Shown here: in pieces, positions 7,172-19,567 of the stretch
How positions within the stretch are numbered: position 1 is the stretch's first letter
Layout of the letters: each line of letters begins with the position of its first letter
Source: Bacteroides caecigallinarum
Lineage (GTDB): Bacteria; Bacteroidota; Bacteroidia; Bacteroidales; Bacteroidaceae
Direction: 5' to 3'
Length of the DNA stretch: 33,652 bases
Assembly (NCBI RefSeq): GCF_016902295.1
Contig: NZ_JACJLQ010000036.1
Coordinates: 1-33,652, forward strand
Program-made: the position numbers and the translations under genes
The notes under the pieces: generated by a model
What the model was told of the DNA's origin: nothing
The model's database searches: none
What the model saw: the letters and a program-made list of their open reading frames with translations, nothing else

Positions 7172-8722
7172 TTATTCTTCAACTATCCATTTTTCTATTC
7201 CTCTTATCTGATTGTTGAAGTTAATGCCTACCTTCAACAATTTGCGGGTGTCGGAAGCGAATGGCTTTGCGTATTCTTTTTCATTTATCTGTTTTATAGC
7301 TTCTTCGGCACTGCCGTTCAGCTTGAATTCCATAACGTAGATATAATTGTTTGTTTTGACTATCATGTCAATTCTTCCGTTCGAGGTATGGTATTCGGCT
7401 TCGGTATAGAAACCCAATAGCTTGAAGACTATGAAAAGAACATTCTGATAGTGCAATTCAAGTTCTCTTGCCAGTTCGTAAGGGGTGTCGGCAAAGAAAC
7501 TTTGCAGGCGTAGCATGAATGAATCAATATCTCCATTGCGCACATCATTTATAAATGATTTTATCTGGAATGTTGTATTACCGTTCTCTACAGACGCATA
7601 GAATGGCAACAGGAAACGGTTGAATCCTTCTTCTACTTCACGGTTGGGAAATCCCAAATAGTATAGTCTGAACTCCTTGTCGAAATCTTTGATGGTCAGA
7701 TACCCGCTCTGATAAAGAATAGGTACAGGATTTACATATATAGACTCGATTCCTCCTAATGAATCCGATGATGCCATTTCATTATTGAATCTGTTCAGGT
7801 CATAATTGCTTTTCTTAAGCAGTTCCACCAGGAATGTCGGTGTGCCGGTTTCAAACCAGTAGCTTCCCAACTGCATTTCTGCAAAGGTGTTCAGAATACT
7901 GAAAGGATTGTAGATGTCTTCGCTCTTGTCGGCAAAATGATATCCGTCGTACCATATCTTCAGAGTATCCTTCATTTCCTCTTCGGACATGTCGTTCTTT
8001 TCGGCCATTACTTTTATGTCTTCCTTGAAGTCGCGGTGGAGTTCATGCTCTGTAATTCCGCAGATATTGGCAAAACGTCTTGACAGCGAGATGTCCATAA
8101 GATTGTTAAGATCACTGAACACACTGAATTTGCTGAATTTTGTAACTCCTGTAAGCAGCGCAAACTTGATGTGTCGGTCGCAGCTTTTCAGAGTTCCGTA
8201 GAATGCTTTCAGGGTGTTTCTGTATTCTGTAAGAAGCTCCTCATTTCCTATTGCCTGCAGCATAGGCTTGTCGTATTCATCTATCAGTATGACAACGTTT
8301 TTACCGGTCTTTTCTGCAGCACGCTGTATAACTCCCTGAAAACGTAAGGAGAGACTGCTTTCTGCTTCTCTTTTTCCGTATAGTTCTTCCCAGTGGGTTA
8401 ATGTGTTGTTAAGAATCTCGTCCAGACTATCTTTATACTCATATTTTTGATTGTTCAGATCTATATGCAATACAGGATATTCTATCCATTCATTTTCAAG
8501 ATTTTCCATGGCAAGACCATTGAAAAGTTCTTTTTTGCCAAGAAAGTATGCTTCTATGGTCGAAATAAGAAGGCTTTTTCCGAAACGTCGCGGACGGCTC
8601 AGAAAGTAATATTTCCCGTTTTTAATCAATTCATGGATATATTCTGTCTTGTCGATATAAATATATCCACCTTTACGGATTTCGTCGAAACTCTGTATCC
8701 CTACCGGATAAATATTAGCCAT
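7172..8722 (-). CDS. AAA-ATPase-like protein with C-terminal PD-(D/E)XK domain (DUF1703 type)
   Basis: The 516-residue protein starts MANIYPVGIQSFDEIRKGGYIYIDKT, the usual start of this expanded Bacteroidetes family. The ATPase part has a Walker A-like RPRRFGKS (K49, S50) and Walker B VILIDEYDKPML (D148, E149). The C-terminal region, about 450-500, has RIDMIVKTNNYIYVMEFKL, a D...E-x-K nuclease-fold signature. Many copies occur per genome in this phylum and the function is not established. The frame stays open upstream to 8809, but a full promoter (8758-8789) lies in that extension, so ATG 8722 is chosen. The relation to its neighbours is unclear; it appears to be a stand-alone unit. Confidence 0.88.
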   Translation of the reverse strand: MANIYPVGIQSFDEIRKGGYIYIDKTEYIHELIKNGKYYFLSRPRRFGKSLLISTIEAYFLGKKELFNGLAMENLENEWIEYPVLHIDLNNQKYEYKDSLDEILNNTLTHWEELYGKREAESSLSLRFQGVIQRAAEKTGKNVVILIDEYDKPMLQAIGNEELLTEYRNTLKAFYGTLKSCDRHIKFALLTGVTKFSKFSVFSDLNNLMDISLSRRFANICGITEHELHRDFKEDIKVMAEKNDMSEEEMKDTLKIWYDGYHFADKSEDIYNPFSILNTFAEMQLGSYWFETGTPTFLVELLKKSNYDLNRFNNEMASSDSLGGIESIYVNPVPILYQSGYLTIKDFDKEFRLYYLGFPNREVEEGFNRFLLPFYASVENGNTTFQIKSFINDVRNGDIDSFMLRLQSFFADTPYELARELELHYQNVLFIVFKLLGFYTEAEYHTSNGRIDMIVKTNNYIYVMEFKLNGSAEEAIKQINEKEYAKPFASDTRKLLKVGINFNNQIRGIEKWIVEE

Positions 8723-8757
8723 ATAAGTGTTCTTTTTAAATGAATGATTAATCGTTA

Positions 8758-8789
8758 CAAATATATGTTTTTCTTCGCACAATGTCAAA
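8758..8789 (-). promoter_or_regulatory. Promoter of the AAA-ATPase gene
   Basis: The minus strand has TTTG (8786-8789), 20 nt, then TATATTTG (8758-8765), a full consensus. Transcription starts near 8751, about 29 nt before ATG 8722. In the divergent spacer 8723-8976 the tricorn gene has only a weak candidate (TATATTTA near 8932). Confidence 0.7.
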
Positions 8790-8976
8790 AATGCCAGAAT
8801 AAAAGGCAATCAATATGCGGCTTGCTCTATTGAAGAATATATCGGATAATTATAGGAATTAGAATCTGATTCAAAGTTTTCAGTTCATTCCTTGCTGAAG
8901 TTACGGAATTTTGTGATTTTTGTATTACGATTATATTTATAAAAACGGATATTCTGAAAATTACAAAATCAAGCTT

Positions 8977-11900
8977 ATGAAAAGACTTTTATTCGCAACG
9001 GTCGTTTCTATTGCCGGAGTTGCATCTTATGCTGAGGACTCTCCATTATGGATGCGTTATTGCGCCATTTCTCCTGATGGCGAGCAGATAGCTTTTACTT
9101 ATAAGGGTGATATTTACACTGTACCTGTTCAGGGTGGCAAAGCTTTGCAGATAACTTCCAATCAGGGACACGACACACATCCCGTGTGGAGTCCTGACGG
9201 AAAGAATATTGCTTTTGCTTCCGATAGGGAAGGAAGTATGGATATATTTATTGTTGGCAAGGACGGTGGAGTGCCACGAAGACTTACCACTCATTCCGGA
9301 AATGAGGTGCCATACGCTTTTAGCGACAACGGTCATGTGCTTTTTCAGGCTGTAGTTATGCCTGATGCCCAGGATATGACTTTCCCCAGTTCACAGTTCC
9401 CGCAGATATATGAAGTAGGAACAGATGGGGGCAGACCTGTGATGTTCTCGTCTATACCTATGGAGGATATCAGTGTCAGTCCTGATGGCAAGTCTCTTCT
9501 TTATCATGACAAGAAGGGATATGAAGATGCCTGGAGAAAGCATCACACATCATCCATTACACGTGATATTTGGCTTTGCACAGAGCAGGAAGGGGCAGCA
9601 AGAAGTTACAGGAAAATCACTTCTTTCGATGGTGAAGACAGAACTCCAGTATGGACTCCGGACGGAAAATCGTTCTATTATCTGAGCGAGAAGGAAGGTA
9701 GTTTCAATATTTATAAATCGGATCTTGAGGGTAAGAACATAACACGTCTGACATCTCATACCGACCATCCTGTACGTTTCCTTTCAGTAGCTTCAAACGG
9801 AACTTTGTGCTATGGGTTCAATGGAGAAATCTATACAGTGAAAGAAGGAGAATCACCAAAGAAAGTCAATGTTAGCATCGTGTCCGACAGTTATGACAAG
9901 CATCTGGTGAAATGGCTGAAGTCGTCAGGCGCTACGGAGATATCAGTATCCCCTGAAGGCAAGGAGATAGCTTTCATCTTGCGTGGCGATGTATATGTCA
10001 CATCTGTAGAATATAAAACCACAAAACAGATCACCGACACTCCGGAACAGGAGAGGGATATAGATTTCTCGCCTGACGGAAGGAGTATAGTATATGCTTC
10101 GGAGCGCAACGGACTCTGGCAGATATATCAGACTTCGTTGGTCAATAAAGAAGACGAACTGTTTACATACGCAAATGAATTCAAGGAAGAAAGACTTGTG
10201 AACAGTATTTATACGTCATTCCAGCCACAGTATAGTCCTGACGGCAAGGAAGTCGCTTTCCTTGAGAACAGAACAACGCTTCGTGTGCTTAACCTCAAGA
10301 CGAAAGCTGTTCGTACGGTGATGGACGGTAAGTTTGAGTATTCTTATTCGGACGGCGACCAGTGGTTCGAGTGGAGCCCTGACAGCCGTTGGCTCCTTTC
10401 GGGATATATCGGCCATGGAGGATGGAATAATAATGACGTTGCACTGGTCAATGCTTCGGGAAATGGCGAAATTCATAATCTTACCCAGAGCGGATATACA
10501 GACAGTAGCGCCAAGTGGGTTCTTGGCGGTAAGGCTATGATATGGCAGAGCGACCGTGCGGGTTATCGCAGTCACGGCAGCTGGGGAGCAGAAGATGATG
10601 TCTATATCATGTTCTTCGACCTTGACGCTTACGAACGTTTCCGCATGAGTAAAGAGGAAGTTGCATTCCTGGAGGAGAAGGAGAAGAAGGATAAGGAAGA
10701 AGCTGAAAAGAAGGAAAGCGACAAGAAAAAAGGAAAGAAGAAAGGTGACGCAAAAGACAAGGAAGATGAAGTAAAGCCTTTGGAATTCGACCTTGAAAAC
10801 TGTCGTGACAGAATCATACGCCTGACTGTTAATTCTTCCAGACTTGGTGACGCCGTACTTTCTGCCAAGGGGGACAAACTTTACTATCAGGCTGCCTTCG
10901 AAGGCGGTTATGATCTCTGGAAGCACGACTTGAAGGAGAACAAGACTTCAATCGTAATGAAAAAGATTGGTTACGGGGCCATGATGACTGACAAGAAACA
11001 GGAGAATCTCTATCTCTGCAATTCTTCTATCAAGAAAGTGAATATGGAGAAAGGCGAGTCGAAGGATGTTGAGTTCAGCGCTCCTTTCAATTATCGTCCG
11101 TATGAGGAACGCCTGTATATGTTCAATCATATCTGGAAGCAGGTTGAGGACAAATTCTATGTAGCCGATTTGCATGGAGTTGACTGGAAAGGCTATTACG
11201 AAAACTACAAGCGTTTCCTGCCATATATAAACAATAATTATGACTTCCAGGAAATGCTGAGTGAGTTGCTTGGCGAGCTTAACGGTTCCCACACCGGAGC
11301 AAGATATTATGCGGCCGGTACTTCATTCCCTACAGCGTGTCTTGGCGTGTTCTATGACAATGAATATACAGGAGACGGTCTGAAGATAAAGGAAATAATT
11401 GCCAAAGGACCTTTTGCTGTAAAGAAGACAGGTGTAACCGAAGGATGTATCATCGAAAAGATAGATGGCGAGAAGATATTGGCTGGTGTCGATTATTACC
11501 CGATGCTGGAAGGTAAGGCTGGCAAGAAGGTGCTTCTTTCAGTGTATAACCCTGAAACCAAGAAACGTTTCGATGTTACGGTAAAGGCAATCAGTGCAGG
11601 CGAACAGTCCAATTTACTCTATAAGAGATGGGTAAGACGAAATGAACAGATAGTTGAGAAACTTTCCGGTGGACGTGTGGCATACGTGCATGTTCAGGGA
11701 ATGGATAGTCCTAGCTTCCGTACTGTATATAGCGAGTTGCTGAGCGAGAAGAACAGAACCAAGGATGCTGTGATAGTTGATACTCGTCATAATGGCGGTG
11801 GATGGTTGCATGATGATTTGGTCACACTTCTCAGCGGGAAGGAATATCAGAGGTTCGTTCCTAGAGGACAGTATATCGGCAGTGACCCGTTCAACAAGTG

Positions 11901-12228
11901 GCTCAAACCGTCATGCGTTCTTGTATGTGAGGACAACTACAGTAACGCCCACGGTTTCCCATGGGTATATAAGGAATTGGGCATAGGTAAGCTTATCGGA
12001 ACTCCTGTTCCTGGAACAATGACTGCCGTATGGTGGGAAAGACAGATAGACCCAAGTATTGTTTTCGGTATTCCTCAGGTGGGATGTATGGATATGCGCG
12101 GCGAGTATCTTGAAAACAAAGAGCTTCAGCCGGATATTGAAGTCTATAATTCGCCTGAAGAAGTATTGAGAGGCGAGGACAGACAGCTGGAAGCTGCAGT
12201 GAAGGAGATGCTGAAAACTATTGAGTGA
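8977..12228 (+). CDS. Tricorn-like S41-family protease, exported
   Basis: The 1083-residue protein starts at ATG 8977 (MKRLLFATVVSIAGVASYA), a clean signal peptide; an upstream in-frame ATG at 8920 would hide it. Residues about 30-550 are repeated TolB/PD40-type propeller blades (SPDGEQIAFTYKGDIY, SPDGKNIAFASDREG, SPDGRSIVYASERNG). About 560-605 is a Lys/Glu-rich segment. A second propeller stretch, a tricorn core, a PDZ domain (about 785-875) and an S41 protease domain follow. Catalytic candidates by comparison with tricorn are S771-H772 (GSHTG), nucleophile S989 (YSNAHG) and E1046 (LENKEL). It probably degrades peptides in the periplasm. It has its own transcription unit ending at a strong terminator. 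Confidence 0.9.
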   Translation: MKRLLFATVVSIAGVASYAEDSPLWMRYCAISPDGEQIAFTYKGDIYTVPVQGGKALQITSNQGHDTHPVWSPDGKNIAFASDREGSMDIFIVGKDGGVPRRLTTHSGNEVPYAFSDNGHVLFQAVVMPDAQDMTFPSSQFPQIYEVGTDGGRPVMFSSIPMEDISVSPDGKSLLYHDKKGYEDAWRKHHTSSITRDIWLCTEQEGAARSYRKITSFDGEDRTPVWTPDGKSFYYLSEKEGSFNIYKSDLEGKNITRLTSHTDHPVRFLSVASNGTLCYGFNGEIYTVKEGESPKKVNVSIVSDSYDKHLVKWLKSSGATEISVSPEGKEIAFILRGDVYVTSVEYKTTKQITDTPEQERDIDFSPDGRSIVYASERNGLWQIYQTSLVNKEDELFTYANEFKEERLVNSIYTSFQPQYSPDGKEVAFLENRTTLRVLNLKTKAVRTVMDGKFEYSYSDGDQWFEWSPDSRWLLSGYIGHGGWNNNDVALVNASGNGEIHNLTQSGYTDSSAKWVLGGKAMIWQSDRAGYRSHGSWGAEDDVYIMFFDLDAYERFRMSKEEVAFLEEKEKKDKEEAEKKESDKKKGKKKGDAKDKEDEVKPLEFDLENCRDRIIRLTVNSSRLGDAVLSAKGDKLYYQAAFEGGYDLWKHDLKENKTSIVMKKIGYGAMMTDKKQENLYLCNSSIKKVNMEKGESKDVEFSAPFNYRPYEERLYMFNHIWKQVEDKFYVADLHGVDWKGYYENYKRFLPYINNNYDFQEMLSELLGELNGSHTGARYYAAGTSFPTACLGVFYDNEYTGDGLKIKEIIAKGPFAVKKTGVTEGCIIEKIDGEKILAGVDYYPMLEGKAGKKVLLSVYNPETKKRFDVTVKAISAGEQSNLLYKRWVRRNEQIVEKLSGGRVAYVHVQGMDSPSFRTVYSELLSEKNRTKDAVIVDTRHNGGGWLHDDLVTLLSGKEYQRFVPRGQYIGSDPFNKWLKPSCVLVCEDNYSNAHGFPWVYKELGIGKLIGTPVPGTMTAVWWERQIDPSIVFGIPQVGCMDMRGEYLENKELQPDIEVYNSPEEVLRGEDRQLEAAVKEMLKTIE

Positions 12229-12306
12229 TAACAGTGTCCAATATGTAATTTCTTCTGTTAATCTTCATGGCTCAGATTACATAAGTTAGAAATGACAATA
12301 AACAGT

Positions 12307-12360
12307 AAAGGTCCTGAAATGGAAATCACTAGTATTTTCCGTTTCGGGACCTTTATTTTA
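12307..12360. terminator. Terminator between convergent tricorn and GH2 genes
   Basis: The 19-nt arms aaaggtcctgaaatggaaa (12307-12325) and tttccgtttcgggaccttt (12336-12354) pair throughout with two G-U pairs and a 10-nt loop, followed by atttta. It serves the plus-strand gene and possibly the minus-strand one too. Confidence 0.85.
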
Positions 12361-12416
12361 TGATTTAATTATCAGAATTTCAGAACATATATTTGAAGTA
12401 TTTATTCGCTTCAATA

Positions 12417-15755
<3,339 letters not shown>

Positions 15756-15774
15756 TTAAGTTTAGTTTCCGGGC

Positions 15775-15782
15775 CAAAGTTA
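15775..15782 (-). promoter_or_regulatory. -7 promoter element for the GH2 gene
   Basis: The minus strand reads TAACTTTG (TAnnTTTG), about 28 nt before the ATG at 15746. No clear -33 TTTG is present. Confidence 0.55.
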
Positions 15783-15812
15783 ATACATTACGATGTCTTT
15801 CCTTCTATAAAT

Positions 15813-16634
15813 TCATTGTTTTTCTTTTTCTTTTTCAGCTTTTTGCTTTTTCTCTATCAGCATGTTCATGAAAGCGGAGCTTATTATACCTGTAGGGATA
15901 GCAATCATGGCAATACCAATCAGGCTTATCAGGCTACTCAGTAGGCGCCCTATTGGAGTGATAGGATATATATCGCCGTATCCCACGGTGGTAAAGGCTA
16001 CTATGGCCCACCAGAATCCGTCACCGATATTCTCGAATGCATTGGGTTGTGCGTTACGTTCTATGTAGTACATCAGGATTCCTGAGAAACCAAGCATGAT
16101 GCCACATGCCGTATAAGATGTTATGAGTTCCTCCTTTACGGTCTTCAAAACTGTTCCTATCATCTGGAACGAACGCGAGTAGCGTATAAGTTTGAATATT
16201 ATCAGAATGTATGCCAACACCACAAGATGTATATTAGGTGTCTCTTTGTAGATATAAATACCAACGAAAGGAAGTACGGCTACAAAATCTATAAGTCCGT
16301 AAAAGGAAAATATGTAATGCAGACGTGCTACCCATGGGTTTTTATATTGTGCATACTGTACAGGGGCTGCAGCAATCCTTAATCCGTATTCTATGGTAAA
16401 GACGAAAGAAGCCAGATAATTGAATAAGTACAGCCAGTTGCGATAAGGCGCGGATTCCTCAAACGAGCCGCATATAATTGAAATTATAGATCCGATAATG
16501 AAGAACAGTACGAAATACTGAAACCATTTTTTCATCAGTTGACGGTGTATGGATCTGTAAAGTTTCTCATGTCGTATAAGAGTGGTTATCTTCTCACGTA
16601 TAGGTGATATGACATTGTTGGGATTATTTTTCAT
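15813..16634 (-). CDS. Voltage-gated-type potassium channel (6TM)
   Basis: The 273-residue protein has six hydrophobic segments (about 39-56, 66-89, 106-128, 135-150, 170-190, 233-255). Between the last two lies a pore loop with the K+ selectivity filter TTVGYGD (215-221). The S4-like segment KLIRYSRSFQMIG has only K148, R151 and R154, fewer charges than classical Kv channels, so voltage dependence may be weak. The cytosolic tail is short and very Lys/Glu-rich (EKKQKAEKEKEK). It would form a tetramer in the inner membrane. It lies between the GH2 and SusC genes and has its own -7 element, so a link to glycan use is doubtful. Confidence 0.9.
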   Translation of the reverse strand: MKNNPNNVISPIREKITTLIRHEKLYRSIHRQLMKKWFQYFVLFFIIGSIISIICGSFEESAPYRNWLYLFNYLASFVFTIEYGLRIAAAPVQYAQYKNPWVARLHYIFSFYGLIDFVAVLPFVGIYIYKETPNIHLVVLAYILIIFKLIRYSRSFQMIGTVLKTVKEELITSYTACGIMLGFSGILMYYIERNAQPNAFENIGDGFWWAIVAFTTVGYGDIYPITPIGRLLSSLISLIGIAMIAIPTGIISSAFMNMLIEKKQKAEKEKEKQ

Positions 16635-16659
16635 TTTATATAATAATAGGTACTATTGG

Positions 16660-16667
16660 CAAATGTA
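16660..16667 (-). promoter_or_regulatory. -7 promoter element for the K+ channel gene
   Basis: The minus strand reads TACATTTG, about 26 nt before the ATG at 16634. The -33 element is not recognisable. Confidence 0.5.
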
Positions 16668-16760
16668 AATAAAAACTATGATATTTAAAATACCAGTTTG
16701 AACGGAGTGTATAATTTTTGTATAATATGTGCATATGATTTCAACCTTATATGCCTATTT

Positions 16761-16792
16761 TTTGTTTTTCATTATATAAATACTTATTTTTG
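16761..16792 (+). promoter_or_regulatory. Promoter of the susC/susD-like operon
   Basis: TTTG (16761-16764), 20 nt, then TATTTTTG (16785-16792) is a full Bacteroidetes consensus. Transcription would start near 16799, 19 nt before the SusC ATG. Such a strong match suggests basal housekeeping-sigma transcription rather than strict dependence on an activator. Confidence 0.75.
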
Positions 16793-16817
16793 AGAAAAAC
16801 AAATAACCGATATCATT

Positions 16818-19562
16818 ATGAAAAAACACAAGCGAACCAATACGCTTAGTTTGTTGGCATCATTGCCTTTAATATTGGCAGGCCAAACTATTAATGCACA
16901 AGAACAAGAATTAGACAAAGTCTCTGCCGATACTGTAGTAAATGTCGGCTATGCCACCGGAAGCATTAAGAAACTGTCCGGATCAGTGGAACTGATCAAA
17001 GAAGATCAGATGAACAAAATACAGATTGTAAATCCTATTGAGGCTATTCAGGGACGAGTAGCAGGACTTACTATCAATAAAGGGGGGAACGGAACGGCTG
17101 CTCTTGATGCGGTACGTCTGCGTGGAACTACATCCATAACGGGAGGTAACTCACCGTTAATCATTGTTGATGGTGTTATAGGGGATATGACTCTGCTTAC
17201 CTCAATTTATCCTACTGACATAGAAAGCTTTACTATTTTGAAGGATGCTTCCGAAACGGCTCAGTACGGTTCGCGTGGAGCTTCCGGCGTAATAAATGTC
17301 GTGACAAAGAAAGGTATCAAGGGCAAGACAAGTATAAACTACAGCGGAAGTTTCGGTATTTCCAGTGTGTATAAAAGAATAGGGATGCTCGATGCTGATG
17401 AATACAGAAATGTCACTTCAAGTCTGGGATTGAGTATTATAGACAAAGGCTATAATACAAATTTCCAGAAAGCAATAGAAAGGACGGCCATAAGGCAGAA
17501 TCATAATATTGCTCTTTATGGTGGCGGAGAGAAATCTACTTACCGTGTATCTCTTGGATATTTGGATATGGAAGGAGATATAATGAACGAGGGTATGAAG
17601 ATGTTTACATCAAACATGAATCTGAACCAAAAGCTTATAGATAACTTGGTAGATTGTGAACTTGGAATATTCGGCTCGGTGAAAAGGGAAAGAAGTCTGT
17701 TCGACCTTCAGAAGACATTTTATTCGGCCGCAACTTTCAATCCTACTTTCCCCGGAGAAAAGAATTCTTCAGGTGCCTGGGATAATCTTACTACGGCCAG
17801 TCAGATAACAAATCCGTTGGCATGGATGGAAGTTGACAACCGTGAGACAGCCTCATACTTCAGTGCGCATGCTAAAATAAACGTAAATCTTCCATACCGG
17901 CTGAAACTGGTACTTTTCGGCTCATATACATACAATAATGCTGAGGACAGCCAATATTTACCTACAACAGTATGGGCTTACGGTCAGGGATACAGAGGTT
18001 TGAGAAGTTCGGAATCATTGCTGGGAAACATGATGCTTACATACAACAGACAGATGGGAAAACATTTTATAGATGTATTGGCATTGGGTGAGCTCTCTAA
18101 GGACAGATATTCCGGATTCTATACTACAGCTACAAACTTTTCATCTGATTATATGGGCTTCAATAATCTTCAGGCAGGAGCATTGAGACCATGGGACGGT
18201 ACAGGCTCTTATTTTGAAGATCCCAGACAGGTATCGTTTTTGGGCCGTGTGAACTATTCGTATGATGACAGGTATGTTGTAACATTGAATGCGCGTACTG
18301 ATGCGTCATCCAAGTTTGGCGAGAACCATAAATGGGGATTTTTCCCTTCAGCTTCTGTGGCGTGGAACATATCGCAGGAAGATTTTATGAGGTATGTTGA
18401 TATAGTCGATAATCTGAAAGTCAGACTGGGATACGGACTTGCCGGAAACCAGGGAGGAATAAGTTCTTATACCACTATGAGTCTGGCTAAACCGAACGGG
18501 GTAGCTCCTGTTGGTAACTTGCCTATGGTTACTTTTGAAACACTGAGAAATGTCAATCCGGATCTGAAATGGGAAGTGAAGAAGACTTTCAATGCTGGTG
18601 CCGACCTTGAAATGTATGGTAGCCGGTTTATTCTGTCTGTCAATTATTATAAGTCGAAAACAAGCGATATGCTTTATAATTATCATGTCAGCGTTCCTCC
18701 GTTCACTTATAATACCCTTTTGGCAAACATCGGTTCGATGGAAAACAATGGCGTGGAAATATCAGTAGGAGGTACTCCGGTGAGAACAGGGGATTGGGAA
18801 CTTATGATAAACGCAAATCTCACTTATCAGCAGAACAAACTGCTGTCGCTTGGCGGAATGTATGAAGGTAATTATATATCAGCTGCCGAATATACAGCCA
18901 TTGCCGGACTGAATGGTGCCGGATTTCATGGTGGAAACAACAATATAGTGTATCAGATAGTGGGACAGCCATTGGGCGTTTTCTATCTGCCTAAATGTAC
19001 AGGTCTGAAAGATGACGGTAACGGAGGTTATGTATATGGTATAGCCGATTTGAATGGGGGCGGAGTAAGTATAGAGGATGGAGAAGACAGATATATAGCC
19101 GGACAGGCCATACCTAAATATATACTCGGTTCAAATATCAGTCTGAGATATAAATCTTTCGATATCTCGTTACAGATGAACGGTGCGTTTGGCCATAAGA
19201 TTTACAACGGTACTGCACTTACATATATGAACATGAATAACCTGCCTGACTATAATGTTATGGAAGAAGCTCCTAAGAAGATGATACGCGACCAGACGGC
19301 TACGGACTACTGGCTGGAAAACGGGAACTACCTTAATTTCGATTATCTTACAATAGGATGGCAACCGAAAGTAAAGGACGGATTGTGGCTGAAGGGTTGC
19401 AGACTGGCTTTTACGATAAACAATCTGGCGACTATAACCGGGTATTCGGGACTTACTCCGCTTATAAACAGTTCCGGCATAGACGGTACATTGGGAGTTG
19501 ACGATAAACGCAGCTATCCTGTATCGAGGACATATACTTTAAGCCTCGGGTTGAACTTTTAA
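16818..19562 (+). CDS. SusC-like TonB-dependent outer-membrane transporter
   Basis: The 914-residue protein has a signal peptide (about 1-28, ending TINAQ). A TonB-box/plug start, VVNVGYATGSIKKLSGSV, follows directly at about residue 40. The plug (about 45-165) shows EAIQGRVAGL, RLRGTTSITGGNSPLIIVDG and YGSRGASGVINVVTKKG, then a 22-strand-type barrel ends in aromatic LGLNF. The N-terminal carboxypeptidase-regulatory-like domain usual for SusC (GTVxDxxGxPLxGA) is absent, which explains the shorter length. Such proteins take up oligosaccharides or peptides using TonB energy, with SusD as lid. The susD-like gene begins 5 nt after the stop. The substrate is unknown; galactoside is a weak guess from the GH2 neighbour. 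Confidence 0.92.
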   Translation: MKKHKRTNTLSLLASLPLILAGQTINAQEQELDKVSADTVVNVGYATGSIKKLSGSVELIKEDQMNKIQIVNPIEAIQGRVAGLTINKGGNGTAALDAVRLRGTTSITGGNSPLIIVDGVIGDMTLLTSIYPTDIESFTILKDASETAQYGSRGASGVINVVTKKGIKGKTSINYSGSFGISSVYKRIGMLDADEYRNVTSSLGLSIIDKGYNTNFQKAIERTAIRQNHNIALYGGGEKSTYRVSLGYLDMEGDIMNEGMKMFTSNMNLNQKLIDNLVDCELGIFGSVKRERSLFDLQKTFYSAATFNPTFPGEKNSSGAWDNLTTASQITNPLAWMEVDNRETASYFSAHAKINVNLPYRLKLVLFGSYTYNNAEDSQYLPTTVWAYGQGYRGLRSSESLLGNMMLTYNRQMGKHFIDVLALGELSKDRYSGFYTTATNFSSDYMGFNNLQAGALRPWDGTGSYFEDPRQVSFLGRVNYSYDDRYVVTLNARTDASSKFGENHKWGFFPSASVAWNISQEDFMRYVDIVDNLKVRLGYGLAGNQGGISSYTTMSLAKPNGVAPVGNLPMVTFETLRNVNPDLKWEVKKTFNAGADLEMYGSRFILSVNYYKSKTSDMLYNYHVSVPPFTYNTLLANIGSMENNGVEISVGGTPVRTGDWELMINANLTYQQNKLLSLGGMYEGNYISAAEYTAIAGLNGAGFHGGNNNIVYQIVGQPLGVFYLPKCTGLKDDGNGGYVYGIADLNGGGVSIEDGEDRYIAGQAIPKYILGSNISLRYKSFDISLQMNGAFGHKIYNGTALTYMNMNNLPDYNVMEEAPKKMIRDQTATDYWLENGNYLNFDYLTIGWQPKVKDGLWLKGCRLAFTINNLATITGYSGLTPLINSSGIDGTLGVDDKRSYPVSRTYTLSLGLNF

Positions 19563-19567
19563 AATTT

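Noticed and set aside
8809..8976. Clear promoter for the tricorn gene
   Set aside because: Only an imperfect TATATTTA with ambiguous spacing is present, so it was not annotated.
10216..10926. 236-codon minus-strand frame opposite the tricorn gene
   Set aside because: It mirrors the Lys/Glu-rich tract as a run of Phe/Leu, which imitates a membrane protein but has no independent support.
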